Positions 9,267 to 18,486 of a stretch of 64,000 nucleotides of DNA are shown one piece after another; within the stretch, counting starts at the first letter, position 1; every line of letters starts with the position of its first letter. A model generated the notes under the pieces. It made no database searches. It saw only the letters and a program-made list of their open reading frames with translations, and was not told the origin of the DNA. The position numbers and the translations under genes are program-made. The stretch spans positions 2,480,001 to 2,544,000 of the forward strand of contig NZ_AP024463.1 of assembly GCF_019973735.1 (NCBI RefSeq), read 5' to 3'. The stretch is from Arachnia rubra (lineage in GTDB: Bacteria; Actinomycetota; Actinomycetes; Propionibacteriales; Propionibacteriaceae).

Positions 9267-11696
9267 ACCCTACACCCCTATCTATTCAGACTGATCACAT
9301 CTAGCATCCATCAACTTGAACAGCACAATAATTTACCGATGAAAAAGAAATGGAAAGTAATTCTAGCCACATCGATTCGCAACAGTACTGCACCGCCACC
9401 ATTCGATCCATTACTACTGCACAAAAACGAAGGCATGAGCTGGGGCATAATCCGCAAAGCGTTGACGCCTTTCTTAAAACTCCATAGGAGCTTAGAAAAA
9501 GACGGATGGCCTCAGGTGGAGCTGCATTGGCCGGTTGAGACATATTATTTAGAGAATTATCTCCTCCCTTGGCTAGATGCCCAGTCAACCTCACTGAGAG
9601 GAGTGGCTGCACTGGAAGCTGCGCTTCTAAGCGCTTACGAGTTGTTGGATGCTTATGATAGCCGCTTCAGCAATACTATCGGATTCACTCGTTCAGCAAT
9701 CGAAGACCACTCTCAGAACATCCGACAGCAGCCACTCGATATTATCATCGATGGCCTCCGCAATCTTGGAGTCCACCTCCAGGAATCTATACCGCTTCAC
9801 GAACGCTGGTGGGAATACGGTTTCAACCTGTTTCGCCGTCTAGCACTTCATCTAGTGGCCACCTCATCGGATCTTTCCTCAGATGAGAAGATTGAATGGA
9901 TACTCAACCGCAAAATACTGTATGATCCAGCAACCAGGCACGAAACATTCCATGTGCTGCATAAATCGATACCCGAAGCCACGCCTAAAAAACGTAAGCA
10001 GCTACTGAAAGCAGTGATCGCCGGTAACATAGGACAAAGCGATTCCGAAAGATGGGAACGCACACAAACCTACAATATTTATAATCTTTTGGTGTGGCTA
10101 ACTCGCGCCGATCCTGACTGGAGTCAGGCAGCTGAGCATCTGGCACGCCTTCAGGAAGAAAATCCAAATTTCTCGGAGAGAGAAAATCCTGATTTCACCA
10201 TATGGTTTGGGCCCGCAAAATGGACGACCGACTCTGTCGAGTCCACCGAAAAATTCTACGCACAGGTTCAAGCAGATCCCGCATTAGCCATAACCTCGAT
10301 CATGGATATAAGAGCTCAACGACCCTGGGCAAATGATTTTGACGATGAGGAAGAACTCATACGCGGATTAGCAAGCGAACATCCCACAGACGGAATTGCG
10401 TTCTGGGACGCGGCAGATTCAAGCAGCCTAACGGAAGAGCATCACTCATCTTTGCGCTCAGCTCTAGTAAGCGGCTGGGCCAAGGCCAATCTAGATGAAA
10501 AAACCGCCTTGAGGATTCTCACTCTAGTAAAATCGATAGTCACACAAGAAGATAACCTATATGCTGTAACTGATTTTCTCCTTGAGCAGGGCCGCAAGCG
10601 CATCAAAGAGCCTGATACCGATTTCCTAAAAAATGCACGCGATCTAGCCCAAAACATATGGAATAAATATCAGCAGTCATTCAAACTACCTGAAAATGTA
10701 GAAGCGCCTTCATCGCTGGCTTTAAATACCTGGCCAGGCAACCTCGCCTTCTTCTGGTTTAGTCAGATTGAACGCCGGTGGCACACAACCGAGAATAATT
10801 GGTCAGGTTTTACCGAAGAAGAAAACGCAACCCTTGAAGAACTTCTCAAAGGACCCCAGACCACCTTACACGCAATCTGGCCAGCCTTTGGAATGGCATT
10901 ATATTCTCTCGATTCAATGGATGCTAATTTCACAGAAAAGCATGTTCTACCACTCTTTAGTCGCAATGACAGCTTGCGACATGTATGGGAGCCATTTCTT
11001 TATAGACCATTAGTGAGTTTGCACCTGTTGCAGGCTGGCCTACTCAATGCCATTGCCGCTCTCTTCGAACAGCTCAGCACACTCAATCTACCGGAAGCCC
11101 GTTTTGAAGAGTTAGCAGCCGATGTTGTAACTCCTGCATACAGCACTGAGGAACCAGTGGGCTGGATTTCCATCGAAGATTCCGAGCGTCAACAAATTCT
11201 CGATGCGGCAGTTCTCAGCGAAGGAGGGCGTTATGCTGCAGATTTCGCCAGAGCGGTAATTAAGGTACTTCGCAGCAACACTTTACGCACCCAGAAGGCA
11301 TGGCAGACGTGGCTGCACCAGCATATCAAAAAGCGGCTTAATGGAATCCCTCGTGATGCGAAACCTGATGAGCTGGAGAGCTGGGCGGACATAACACCAT
11401 TACTAGGAGATCACCTGCTTGAAGCTGTGACCCTATTTCGCGATAGCAAAATCAAAATTGGACTCGGTAAGCTATACTTTGCTCCAGAATTTACAAAAGA
11501 GACTCTTGCTCGCTGCTCAACAGAGTTGGTATCTTTCTACGCTGAACGTATCCAGAACTCAGATACTGCTGATTTTTCACTGGGTGTTCGGGTGAGGCAA
11601 CTAGTTGACGACGCTCGTGCTACCCTTGGCGATGAAACGGCTAAGCCTCTGATCGATGCCGCCCGGAACAAGGGCTTCTTGGAGGATTCTATTTAA
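9267..11696 (+). pseudogene. C-terminal half of the interrupted SIR2 protein (DUF4020-like)
   Basis: About 808 codons are in frame with the SIR2 part at 7068-8192 once the IS30 and one ACC copy are removed. The open frame reaches back into the IS end (to 9243), but its first nine codons are element-derived. The protein is large, helical and rich in Trp and charged residues, with no catalytic motif that I recognise. SIR2 proteins with long C-termini of this type are usually labelled DUF4020; I infer that label from size and context only. The DNA is AT-rich compared with the helicase genes. The residue could still be translated as an orphan fragment. Confidence 0.75.
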
Positions 11697-11923
11697 AGTG
11701 CGCAGAGACGAAGCTTCACGCAGAGTCCTGGCATCAACTAATCATAGGGGATGCTTAGCTGCAAACTTTTCGCCTTCGCGGTTTCCGCATTGCGAACTTA
11801 TCGGCAGATGAGAAAATTTGCACTGCGAGGTGTCTGGATATAGTTTCAAGAGCTGAAAGGCACCAAAGAACAGTGGCGGCATCCTCTCACCACCGAGATG
11901 CCAGTTCCATCACACAGTCTGAG

Positions 11924-11929
11924 TACACT
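11924..11929 (+). promoter_or_regulatory. -10 box TACACT, leaderless start
   Basis: TACACT lies 7 bases before the ATG at 11937, the spacing expected for a leaderless transcript. No convincing -35 element was seen. Confidence 0.4.
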
Positions 11930-11936
11930 CGTCTTC

Positions 11937-12113
11937 ATGTCCTCCACGCCTGCTGAGCCGTACCCCTATCATGCATGGCCTGACTTCCAAGAGAGCCTGA
12001 TAGAGGTGACGCCCGAGGTTTTTGATGCTTTGCTCGAAGCATTGGAGACACCCACTCCGGCTGTCTCTGCAATGACGCAAGCGCATCTGCGGGCGGCTGA
12101 ACTCGGCCTGTGA
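11937..12113 (+). CDS. Small hypothetical protein, possible antitoxin fragment
   Basis: This is a 58-residue ORF beginning MSSTPAEPYP behind a leaderless-type promoter. The stretch around VTPEVFDALLEALE faintly recalls the C-terminal part of DUF1778/TacA-type antitoxins, but no acetyltransferase toxin follows it. The region around it is full of decayed genes, so it may be a remnant. Function unknown. Confidence 0.35.
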   Translation: MSSTPAEPYPYHAWPDFQESLIEVTPEVFDALLEALETPTPAVSAMTQAHLRAAELGL

Positions 12114-12435
12114 CTCTCACCGGCCCTCAACGCTTCACCACTCATCACGGCTTAGTCAGCGCTGGGGCGCGGCAGCTGTATTCAACCAGGCTGCCCTTTC
12201 CCAGTACATCCCCAACACCCCCATTGAACTTCATCCGCCTGCCGCTCAGCTCGATGGCAGACCTCTGGTCACGCGCCGACGTGTCACCAAGCGTGACCGT
12301 AAACGTGTGGCTGAGCTCTACCTGTCGGGGCGTTCTATCGGATACGTCGCAAGCGAAGTGGGGATCGGTCGGGCCACAGTACTAGATATCCTCAAGCGGT
12401 TCGGGATCGAACGTAGACCTGTTGGGTTACATTGA
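12076..12435 (+). pseudogene. HTH protein remnant (recombinase/transposase-like)
   Basis: This frame is open for 119 codons but has no start codon before its middle, so the 5' end is lost. Its C-terminal part encodes a helix-turn-helix (ELYLSGRSIGYVASEVGIGR and the following ATVLDILKRF) of the kind found in small actinobacterial recombinase-associated or transposase OrfA-like proteins. Parent family not identified. Confidence 0.4.
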
Positions 12436-12567
12436 CGATCAGCAACAGCTCCACCAAAGTTCTCTGGGGACTTCACAAGGACCACTCCAACGTCACGTCA
12501 CCCACACAAGCCATCTGTCGCACCCTCACGCTCATCGACGCCCTCGGCACCGGCCACCGTCCGCTGC

Positions 12568-12696
12568 ATGCTTGCTGACTGCGCGACTGGCATGTCCCAG
12601 TCAGCTGTGGCACGCAAGTACGGTTTGGCAGGGAGCTTGGTATGGAAGTGCGTTAGCGCGAACTGTAAGATCCAACTGCGAATAGCAGCCAGTTAA
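12568..12696 (+). pseudogene. Small HTH ORF or remnant, 42 residues
   Basis: This short frame from ATG 12568 contains a helix-turn-helix-like stretch (SQSAVARKYGLAGSLVWKC). No ribosome site is evident. It is the second of three similar HTH fragments between 12.0 and 14.1 kb and is probably a relic. Confidence 0.3.
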
Positions 12697-13574
12697 GCCT
12701 CGGTATGGTCCGTTCCCTCCGCCGGCTGCACAACCCCCGTTGTGAACCACTGCACCAAGGTGGCTGCGAGCATCACGGCTGCCCGCGCCTCCTCGTTTGA
12801 GGCGTCGGTGTAATCTGGCCTGCCATGCCTACTTTCATGGCCCCGCCACAGTGTGCGCAGCATCGTTGCCAAACTCTTAGCGCCAGGAACCTTAGGGCTG
12901 TCACGAAGGATTAACTTCCATTTGGGCCTCTCTGCCTCCAAGATTGAGAAGAGGCTGGACAAGGTAGGCACGGTTCCATTCTTTGGCTCCAGCTTAATGC
13001 ACGACAAGGCAGCAATCTCAACAGCCACCACAGCGTTGCTATATGCCTCCGAAGGGCGTGGATTGACCCCGTAAGCATCTGCCCAAGCTTTCCGTAACTG
13101 GCGAGATGCCTTGTCAGAGGCAGTCAGCACCTTATTCACGGTCTCACGAACACCTTCAGGGACTCGTTGCACCACCCGGTAACGATCGTCATGAAGCTGG
13201 ACTGACCAGACAGAACCGCCCTCACTCAGAACTTGTTCTACAGGATGAATCTCGATATAAGCATAACCCTTCTCATGTTGAACAAGATAATCCAAGAAAT
13301 TCACATAGAGATCATCATCTATTCCGCGCAGCCAGCCTAGCGCCTCGTGATCCCAGGATAGCCATTTATCACTTGTAAAATTAAAGCTGTTGCGCATCGC
13401 ATTTTGAAAATCTATAAACACCGCTGGACTTATTACATCATAGCAAGAATCATCTACGGCCTGTCTGATCCACTTAAATGTCGCTTCACGGAGATACTCC
13501 GGGAATCCCTCTACTCTCACATCTTCCCGCCCCGTTGGCACCAGCGGCCGCCACACTGAATTGTTCATAGCCAT
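12693..13574 (-). CDS. Hypothetical protein with HEPN/Abi-C-like C-terminus
   Basis: This is a 293-residue soluble protein. The last 100 residues are helical and contain LRTLWRGHESRHGRPD followed by a long hydrophobic helix. This pattern resembles the abortive-infection C-terminal (Abi-C/HEPN) domain, where an Arg and a His four to six residues apart form a ribonuclease site. The N-terminal 180 residues match nothing I recognise and may sense the trigger. Two in-frame ATGs (13574 and 13568) are possible; a TACGCT box just upstream suggests a leaderless transcript. The DNA is more AT-rich than the chromosome. It stands alone in a region of gene remnants. The defence role is inference. Confidence 0.6.
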   Translation of the reverse strand: MAMNNSVWRPLVPTGREDVRVEGFPEYLREATFKWIRQAVDDSCYDVISPAVFIDFQNAMRNSFNFTSDKWLSWDHEALGWLRGIDDDLYVNFLDYLVQHEKGYAYIEIHPVEQVLSEGGSVWSVQLHDDRYRVVQRVPEGVRETVNKVLTASDKASRQLRKAWADAYGVNPRPSEAYSNAVVAVEIAALSCIKLEPKNGTVPTLSSLFSILEAERPKWKLILRDSPKVPGAKSLATMLRTLWRGHESRHGRPDYTDASNEEARAAVMLAATLVQWFTTGVVQPAEGTDHTEA

Positions 13575-13679
13575 AGACTAGCGTAGTAGTACTATCGGCG
13601 AGAGACTTGATGACCTCACCAAATCCTCACTCCGACCTCTAGCGCCGCGGCTAGGACGAAAAGTGTTCGCAGACGCGGG

Positions 13680-14064
13680 TTGGGGTGGTGTGCCGGGTCG
13701 GAGGCTCTAAGAACCTACTCCAGCTTCGTCTACACACTCCCGGTGTTGCAGCGTCTCAAGAAAGAAGTCCGCACGACACCCACGCGGACAAGGCGACAGC
13801 GTCCGAGGCTCAAGTCCCGGTTGACAACCAACCCCAGTGCTAAGAGGCTCGAACAGATACTCACGGACTACCGTGACAGCTTCACCTATATGGCGATCGC
13901 CCTGAAGTATGGCGTATCTCAGTTCTCAGTATCGAGGTATGCGTACGCAGCTCAGCAGAGCAGGGCAAGGCTGTTCGGGGCGTCGGATCGCGGCTGAGTT
14001 CAGCGTGGCGAAGTCGATGGTGTTCGCAGTGCTGAAGCGGTTGAACGTGGAGAACTGGCCATAG
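13680..14064 (+). pseudogene. Frameshifted HTH protein (recombinase-associated type)
   Basis: The first frame (to 13997) encodes a basic linker and a helix-turn-helix (MAIALKYGVSQFSVSRYA). From about 13965 another frame continues with a second HTH (RIAAEFSVAKSMVFAVLKRL) and stops at 14064. A DNA-binding protein with two consecutive HTH units split by one frameshift is the simplest reading. Such proteins often accompany actinobacterial recombinases. None is present here, so this is probably a relic. Confidence 0.45.
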
Positions 14065-14113
14065 CTTGTAACGTGCTGGCCGTCAGAGACCCTACCTCGT
14101 GTAGGAAATTTCG

Positions 14114-14974
14114 GTGGGCTGCGCCAATATATTCCAGGCACTAAAACAGGAGATGGAGATCATGGGCCAACCGCCAGCCAGCCGAGACATCGCTGCCGCG
14201 TTCGGGAAATATTTCCATAATGGCGACGGTCCTAGTCACAGAAGATTCACCGAAGTGTTCTCAGCAGCAGGGCTAAGCGATGTGGCGCCAGGCACAGCGC
14301 AGCAGCAAGAAGGATCAACCAAAGCAGAACGAGTACGGCGCACCGTTGAGGCGGCCTGCCGCAAGCCAGAAAGAGCCCGTGAACTGGTAGATGCCCTCCT
14401 ATCCTGTCTTCGCACAGATGGCTGCCTCTATCAGAACTTGGAAGCAACCGAAGGCTTAAAACGAGCTCTTGGACGCCAGGGGTGGAGTCTTGACTCAGAG
14501 GGCTATCTCACGCCTGTTGGTGAGATTGATCTTGAAACTGGCGGCCGCTCGGCTCTTGATGATCAGATCCGGCGCATGCGGATGAATACTGACGATCCGG
14601 CACTGCTGCTCGGCACTGCCAAAGAACTACTTGAATCGACCGCGAAATATGTTTTAAGGGAGCTTTCTGTAGAGACCAGCAGCAAGACGCCTGATTTCAA
14701 TGACCTCTGGCATCTCACGCGCAAACGGTTGAACATCCTCCCGGAGAACATTGCTGGAGATGGTGATGGCAACAAGTGTATCAAGGTGATTTTGCAATCA
14801 TCTTGGAGAATTATTGAGCAGGTTAATACTCTGCGCAATCTTCAGTGGACAGGCCATGGACGTACCCTGCCTTCTGGCGTGACTCGCGAGCAAGCGCTTC
14901 TTGTCGCCCGAGAAGCATGCAGTATGGCGGAGTTCACACTCATGACCCTTGACCAGCAAGTGGGAAGGCGCTGA
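14114..14974 (+). CDS. Abortive infection (Abi-C) family protein
   Basis: This is a 286-residue protein. The C-terminal region carries NTLRNLQWTGHGRTLP followed by a helix rich in Ala and Leu, the signature of the Abi-C/HEPN domain found in abortive-infection proteins. The N-terminal 80 residues look like a small helical domain (ASRDIAAAFGKYF). The GTG at 14114 has TAGGAAA upstream; ATGs at 14153 and 14162 are alternatives. It is probably monocistronic. Presumed role: growth arrest or RNA cleavage on phage infection (inference from the family). It shares the C-terminal signature with the protein at 12693-13574, but the two are not close paralogues. Confidence 0.68.
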   Translation: MGCANIFQALKQEMEIMGQPPASRDIAAAFGKYFHNGDGPSHRRFTEVFSAAGLSDVAPGTAQQQEGSTKAERVRRTVEAACRKPERARELVDALLSCLRTDGCLYQNLEATEGLKRALGRQGWSLDSEGYLTPVGEIDLETGGRSALDDQIRRMRMNTDDPALLLGTAKELLESTAKYVLRELSVETSSKTPDFNDLWHLTRKRLNILPENIAGDGDGNKCIKVILQSSWRIIEQVNTLRNLQWTGHGRTLPSGVTREQALLVAREACSMAEFTLMTLDQQVGRR

Positions 14975-15010
14975 GCCTGCCGAACAATTACGCCACTATG
15001 GCGACGCCTT

Positions 15011-15727
15011 TCAGCGACTAAGTTCTCCTAGCCATCCAGCGATAACTTGTCCTACGCGATATAGTTTTCCTACATCTCTGTTTTCGAATGTATAATCGGG
15101 GCCAACGCTCGGAACGGGTACATAGCCGACACGTTTAAAAAGGAGCGAAAATGTTTCGCTATAGCGATCTCCACTCGAACCTTCGTAGCCAATCTTCAGC
15201 TCTCCTTCAGGCATTCCAGATGGTTTACTATCGCCCGTATAATCTGCGGTGAGATGCCAGAGTACTCGCAATGAAGAGTCTGGCGGGAGCATTTTTGAGG
15301 TTTCCGTGAGATCTTTAATTGATTTGCAGATATTATCCGGATCCTCTGGCCAATCAGAAAAATCTATAGCTAAATTCCGCGCCATCGATTTACCCGTGTT
15401 TGTAATACGCAGATCCCATGAGCCGACCCCGTATAATCCAGGTACAATTCGAGCGAAGACGTATGGACGCGTCTGTTCGATACTATCGAGCTCTGCTTGT
15501 TTGTTAGCCAATTCGACTTGTCGATTAGCCAGCGCCGCATGTTCATTAGCTCGTGCAGCTTGCTCATTAGCACGCTCTGCTTGCTTGTTGGCGTCTTGAG
15601 CTGAGATGAGCGTTGCTTTCGCAGTTTTCCATGCATACCATGCCAATATGGCCATGATTACTGTGGCGATAGCCGAAAATATAGCACAGATAGCCGATAC
15701 TATTGAGGAAATTACAACCCAATCCAC
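15011..15727 (-). CDS. Membrane-anchored coiled-coil protein of unknown function
   Basis: This is a 238-residue protein. Residues about 5-33 form one hydrophobic membrane helix. Residues about 40-80 are a regular coiled coil built from four or five copies of a seven-residue unit (ERANEQA, ARANEHA, ALANRQV, ELANKQA). A probably beta-rich globular domain of about 150 residues follows. The repeat is also visible in the DNA as 21-base units. The DNA is AT-rich. Small anchored proteins of this shape occur as orphan genes in defence islands, but no role can be assigned from sequence. Confidence 0.6.
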   Translation of the reverse strand: MDWVVISSIVSAICAIFSAIATVIMAILAWYAWKTAKATLISAQDANKQAERANEQAARANEHAALANRQVELANKQAELDSIEQTRPYVFARIVPGLYGVGSWDLRITNTGKSMARNLAIDFSDWPEDPDNICKSIKDLTETSKMLPPDSSLRVLWHLTADYTGDSKPSGMPEGELKIGYEGSSGDRYSETFSLLFKRVGYVPVPSVGPDYTFENRDVGKLYRVGQVIAGWLGELSR

Positions 15728-15957
15728 AACATAATTATAGCCATGCCTAACGTGATTAGCTACCGCCGAAAGCGTGCTGCTGCCGCTCCCTCCTACGCCC
15801 TCAGGGGGTCGGCATTGTCAGGTTCATGTTGGGGTGGCTAAGAGTTTTATTGCTTGGTCGGGGTGTCTGAGGGTGGTGGCGGGGCCATGGTGTATCGGAT
15901 GAGTCCGAATCGGCCTGGGGTTGTCGGGGGACATGGTCTAACACGGAGGATAGTTTC

Positions 15958-16440
15958 ATGCCAGCATCACGGAAGTATGACGATGAGACCCGGGCCTGCG
16001 TCATCCGGATGTGTCAGGATCGTCTTGCCGAGGGTGATGAGATCTCGTAGGTGGTGGCCCGCCGCGAGTTCGGTTAACCGTCTGGGGTGAACCCGGACGT
16101 GTTCGGGGGTGGCTTCGCCGGGAGTTCGGTGAGGGCATTATCCCGTTAGCGGGGCTAGTAGCAGAGCCGGTGAATGAAGAACTCACCTGGTTGCGGCGTG
16201 AGGTCGCCCAGCTTAAGCGCGCGAACGAGATCTTGAAGACTGCGTCGGCTTTTTCGTGGTAGCGGAGCTCGACCGCGAATTCGGATAGTGATCGACTACG
16301 TCCGCACCCATGCGGACCGGTTTGGGGTCGAGCTATTCCTGACCGTGCTGAACGAGCACGGTATCGGGGTCGCCCCGTCCACCTACTGCGTTCACGCTGC
16401 CAGAAGGCTTCGCCCTGAGCAGACGGGATCTTGACGAGGT
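15958..16440 (+). mobile_element. Decayed IS3-family element
   Basis: Fragments of a two-ORF IS3-type transposase lie in several frames. OrfA starts at ATG 15958 after GGAGGA (SRKYDDETRACVIRM) but stops early. LTWLRREVAQLKRANEILKT is the typical OrfA C-terminus. An OrfB beginning follows (YVRTHADRFGVELFL and GIGVAPSTYC). Multiple stops and frameshifts make it inactive, and the DDE core is missing. The exact ends could not be placed. Confidence 0.65.
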
Positions 16441-16961
16441 GTACGCGGCAAATGAACTCTTCGATTTCTGGAAGCAGAACCGTCGCTTGTGTGGGCGTCG
16501 ATAGCCTTGGAAAGCCGCGCTCCGTGCCGACCTTCAGGTCGGCTGGGATCGGGTAGAGCGACTCATGCGATTCGCTGGGATTAGCAGGTTGATCGGGTCC
16601 GTGAGTGGCGTCCTGGATCTGGCCGGTTTCTTGAGCTACGCGATAGTTGCCATAGTCAGTTGAGAGGATCCACAGGGCATCTGAGTTGTTCTCCCACACC
16701 AACGCCACCCCGGAGTGCTTCGTGTGCAACAAACTGTCAGTGAAGACCACCTCACCGGATCCGTTTGTGATGCGTGGCTTCAGCACCCCGGACTTGTCTG
16801 ACTCCTCCTCGGCAACCTCAGCGGTGAAAGCGCCCGAGGGCGCCCTTTGCGGTAGACCCTGGCGTGGCGATCAGATCGCCTGGAGCGGCTGGCATCGCGC
16901 ACCCGGCCACCACACAGCTCAGCACAGTGCATACAGCCAGCCACCTCGTCATGCCATGCAT
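16440..16961 (-). pseudogene. Frameshifted lipoprotein gene
   Basis: On the minus strand, ATG at 16961 or 16952 opens a lipoprotein signal peptide (MTRWLAVCTVLSCVVAGCA, lipobox VAGC). After about 35 codons this frame stops. The continuing protein (SGAFTAEVAEEESDKSGVLK and beyond, ending in an Asn/Trp-rich region) is in another frame, so one base was gained or lost near 16830-16850. The 3' end runs into the IS3 relic and is lost. Family unknown. Confidence 0.5.
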
Positions 16962-17225
16962 GCCCGCGCCTTCCGGAGCATCACAGCTACTGCTGGATCT
17001 TGAGTGTTCCAGATCGCCGGTGCAGCTGCAGACATCGAAGGCTTGGCCGGCGGCTTTCAGCAGTCATCGACGCATAGAGTATTATGAAATTTAAATTGTT
17101 TAACTTTGTCGAAGAAACTCAACCGGTAAAGCTCCCTCGGACCGCCGTCGCACTGCCTGGCTGCTTTTTGGGATCCTCCGGGAGGCTTATTCATGGGTTG
17201 TAGGTGAATATGATTCCAAGCCCCC

Positions 17226-17318
17226 GGTTTGCTGACCTTACCGCTGTTTGCTGGCCCTATCTCTGGTTTGCTGGCCTTATCTCTGGTTTGCTGGCCTTAT
17301 TCGCGTCTGCTGGCCTCA
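17226..17318 (+). repeat. Tandem 20-bp repeats, five copies
   Basis: Copies of a GTTTGCTGGCCTTATCTCTG-like unit start at about 17227, 17246, 17266, 17286 and 17305. The middle copies are near-identical and the outer ones diverged. Two reverse-oriented copies follow at 17335-17352 and about 17357-17372. Confidence 0.65.
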
Positions 17319-17352
17319 CAACACAGGCAAACGTGAATAAGGCCAGCAAACC
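17285..17352. repeat. Perfect 18-bp hairpin
   Basis: GGTTTGCTGGCCTTATTC at 17285-17302 is exactly complementary to 17335-17352, with a 32-base loop. There is no T run on either side, so it does not look like a terminator. Confidence 0.7.
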
Positions 17353-17439
17353 GACAATAACGCCAGCAAAATCCCAGCACACGAGAATGGAGGCCGATAA
17401 CACATACACGAAAGCTTATACATAGCTCATGACAACCCG

Positions 17440-17575
17440 CTGCCGACAAGGGGTTCCGCAACCTCATCGACCGCCCATGAATAAGCCTGTGGGCCCCGCT
17501 GATGTGATCGACTTCGGGGGCCTGCACCTCGTTGCAGACCATGCAAAAGCCGTCATTATGCGCCATAGCTCGCAT
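17440..17575 (-). pseudogene. HNH endonuclease-like fragment
   Basis: A frame from ATG 17575 reads MRAMAHNDGFCMVCNEVQAP then EVDHI, resembling the CxxC...VDHI start of HNH endonucleases, with a later GCHEL recalling the second CxxCH motif. The remainder is lost in the inverted-repeat element. Weak evidence. Confidence 0.28.
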
Positions 17576-17751
17576 TTAACAAAACCTAAATGTTTCCCTG
17601 ATTTTTAGGCCCATACAGCGGGAGTTTGGTGTATTTAAGACGGCAGGTTTTGCCCTAAAGGGCTATGGCGTTCGAAAGATCGACAATCAGGCTAGTTCAC
17701 CACTGGTCAATTCAGAGGCTTCAGAGAGCGATAGACAGGTAGGACTATCAG

Positions 17752-18483
17752 CTATCGGACATCCTTGATCTCCCGCATCCTGCGGAGTTCTAGGCGCATT
17801 GCTCTTCGGACCGTGCTGTGCGACTGCGGGTTGCCAAGCATCTTCTGATATGTCGTCCCGTCGCGGTCAGCCCGCAGCCACTCAAGACATTTTTTAGTCG
17901 CCGCGTGGTAGTCATCAAGCTCACTCTCATCGCACCATTCCTCGACGAGGTCTGCCTCCTCGTAGAACGCCACGGTCTGCTCCTGGAAAAGGTGTGTTGG
18001 AACAATGACCCGGGAACTGTAGTGCACCCACCGTTGAAGTAGCAGATTGACGCCAGTAGGCGACAGCACTGCCAAGCGGTTAGATGATGAGAGCATCTTC
18101 GGCGGGACTGTGTGAAGTTTATCAAAATCCGCTGCCTGATTTCTGGCCTGGGTCTTGAGATCTGGCTGAAGGTCAGGGAGAGGCATCAGGTTGTAGTAAC
18201 CTCTTGCCCACCCATCCTCACCGATCTCCTTGTGTTTTGCCACCTCTGCGACAAGTATCCGCCATGCCAGATCGATGCCGTTGGTGCGCATTGAGCATGG
18301 GTGCTGAAGGACGATGATAGATCGCGCTTTTACTGTGCCTGTAGACCCAGGCAATTTCACACCGTTGAATATGTCGCCCGTGAAGACCGGTCTGGAGAAT
18401 GAGACCTCGGGCCCGCGCGCACGATAGAGGTCGTCCCAACGCGGAAGGCCACCTTGATACGGCGATTCGAGCTCTCCGGCCAT
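17752..18483 (-). CDS. Hypothetical protein, third gene of TIGR04255 operon
   Basis: This is a 243-residue soluble protein with no family I recognise. The N-terminal half contains a beta-rich stretch (VKARSIIVLQHPCSM) and the C-terminal third is strongly charged (Glu/Arg helices, LRLELRRMREIKDVR end). The ATG is 3 bases after the stop of the upstream HTH gene, so it is the last gene of a three-gene operon with 18487-19149 and 19142-19954. The conserved-looking Cys and His in QHPCSM may be functional, but that is a guess. Confidence 0.6.
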   Translation of the reverse strand: MAGELESPYQGGLPRWDDLYRARGPEVSFSRPVFTGDIFNGVKLPGSTGTVKARSIIVLQHPCSMRTNGIDLAWRILVAEVAKHKEIGEDGWARGYYNLMPLPDLQPDLKTQARNQAADFDKLHTVPPKMLSSSNRLAVLSPTGVNLLLQRWVHYSSRVIVPTHLFQEQTVAFYEEADLVEEWCDESELDDYHAATKKCLEWLRADRDGTTYQKMLGNPQSHSTVRRAMRLELRRMREIKDVR

Positions 18484-18486
18484 CTT

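Larger units (their letters stand above)
17183..17488. repeat. 306-bp inverted-repeat element with internal 20-bp repeats
   Basis: A perfect 15-bp inverted repeat (AGGCTTATTCATGGG at 17183-17197; its complement at 17474-17488) bounds a non-coding segment. Inside lie about five direct repeats spaced 19-20 bases and a perfect 18-bp hairpin. No believable ORF is present. It could be a MITE-like element, a binding-site array or the relic of an origin. Identity unknown. Confidence 0.5.

Noticed and set aside
17226-17372. Possible CRISPR array
   Set aside because: Repeats are directly adjacent with a 20-base period and no spacers, and include inverted copies.
17204-17425. 73-codon ORF across the repeat block
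   Set aside because: Its sequence is a translation of the 20-bp repeats and has no ribosome site.
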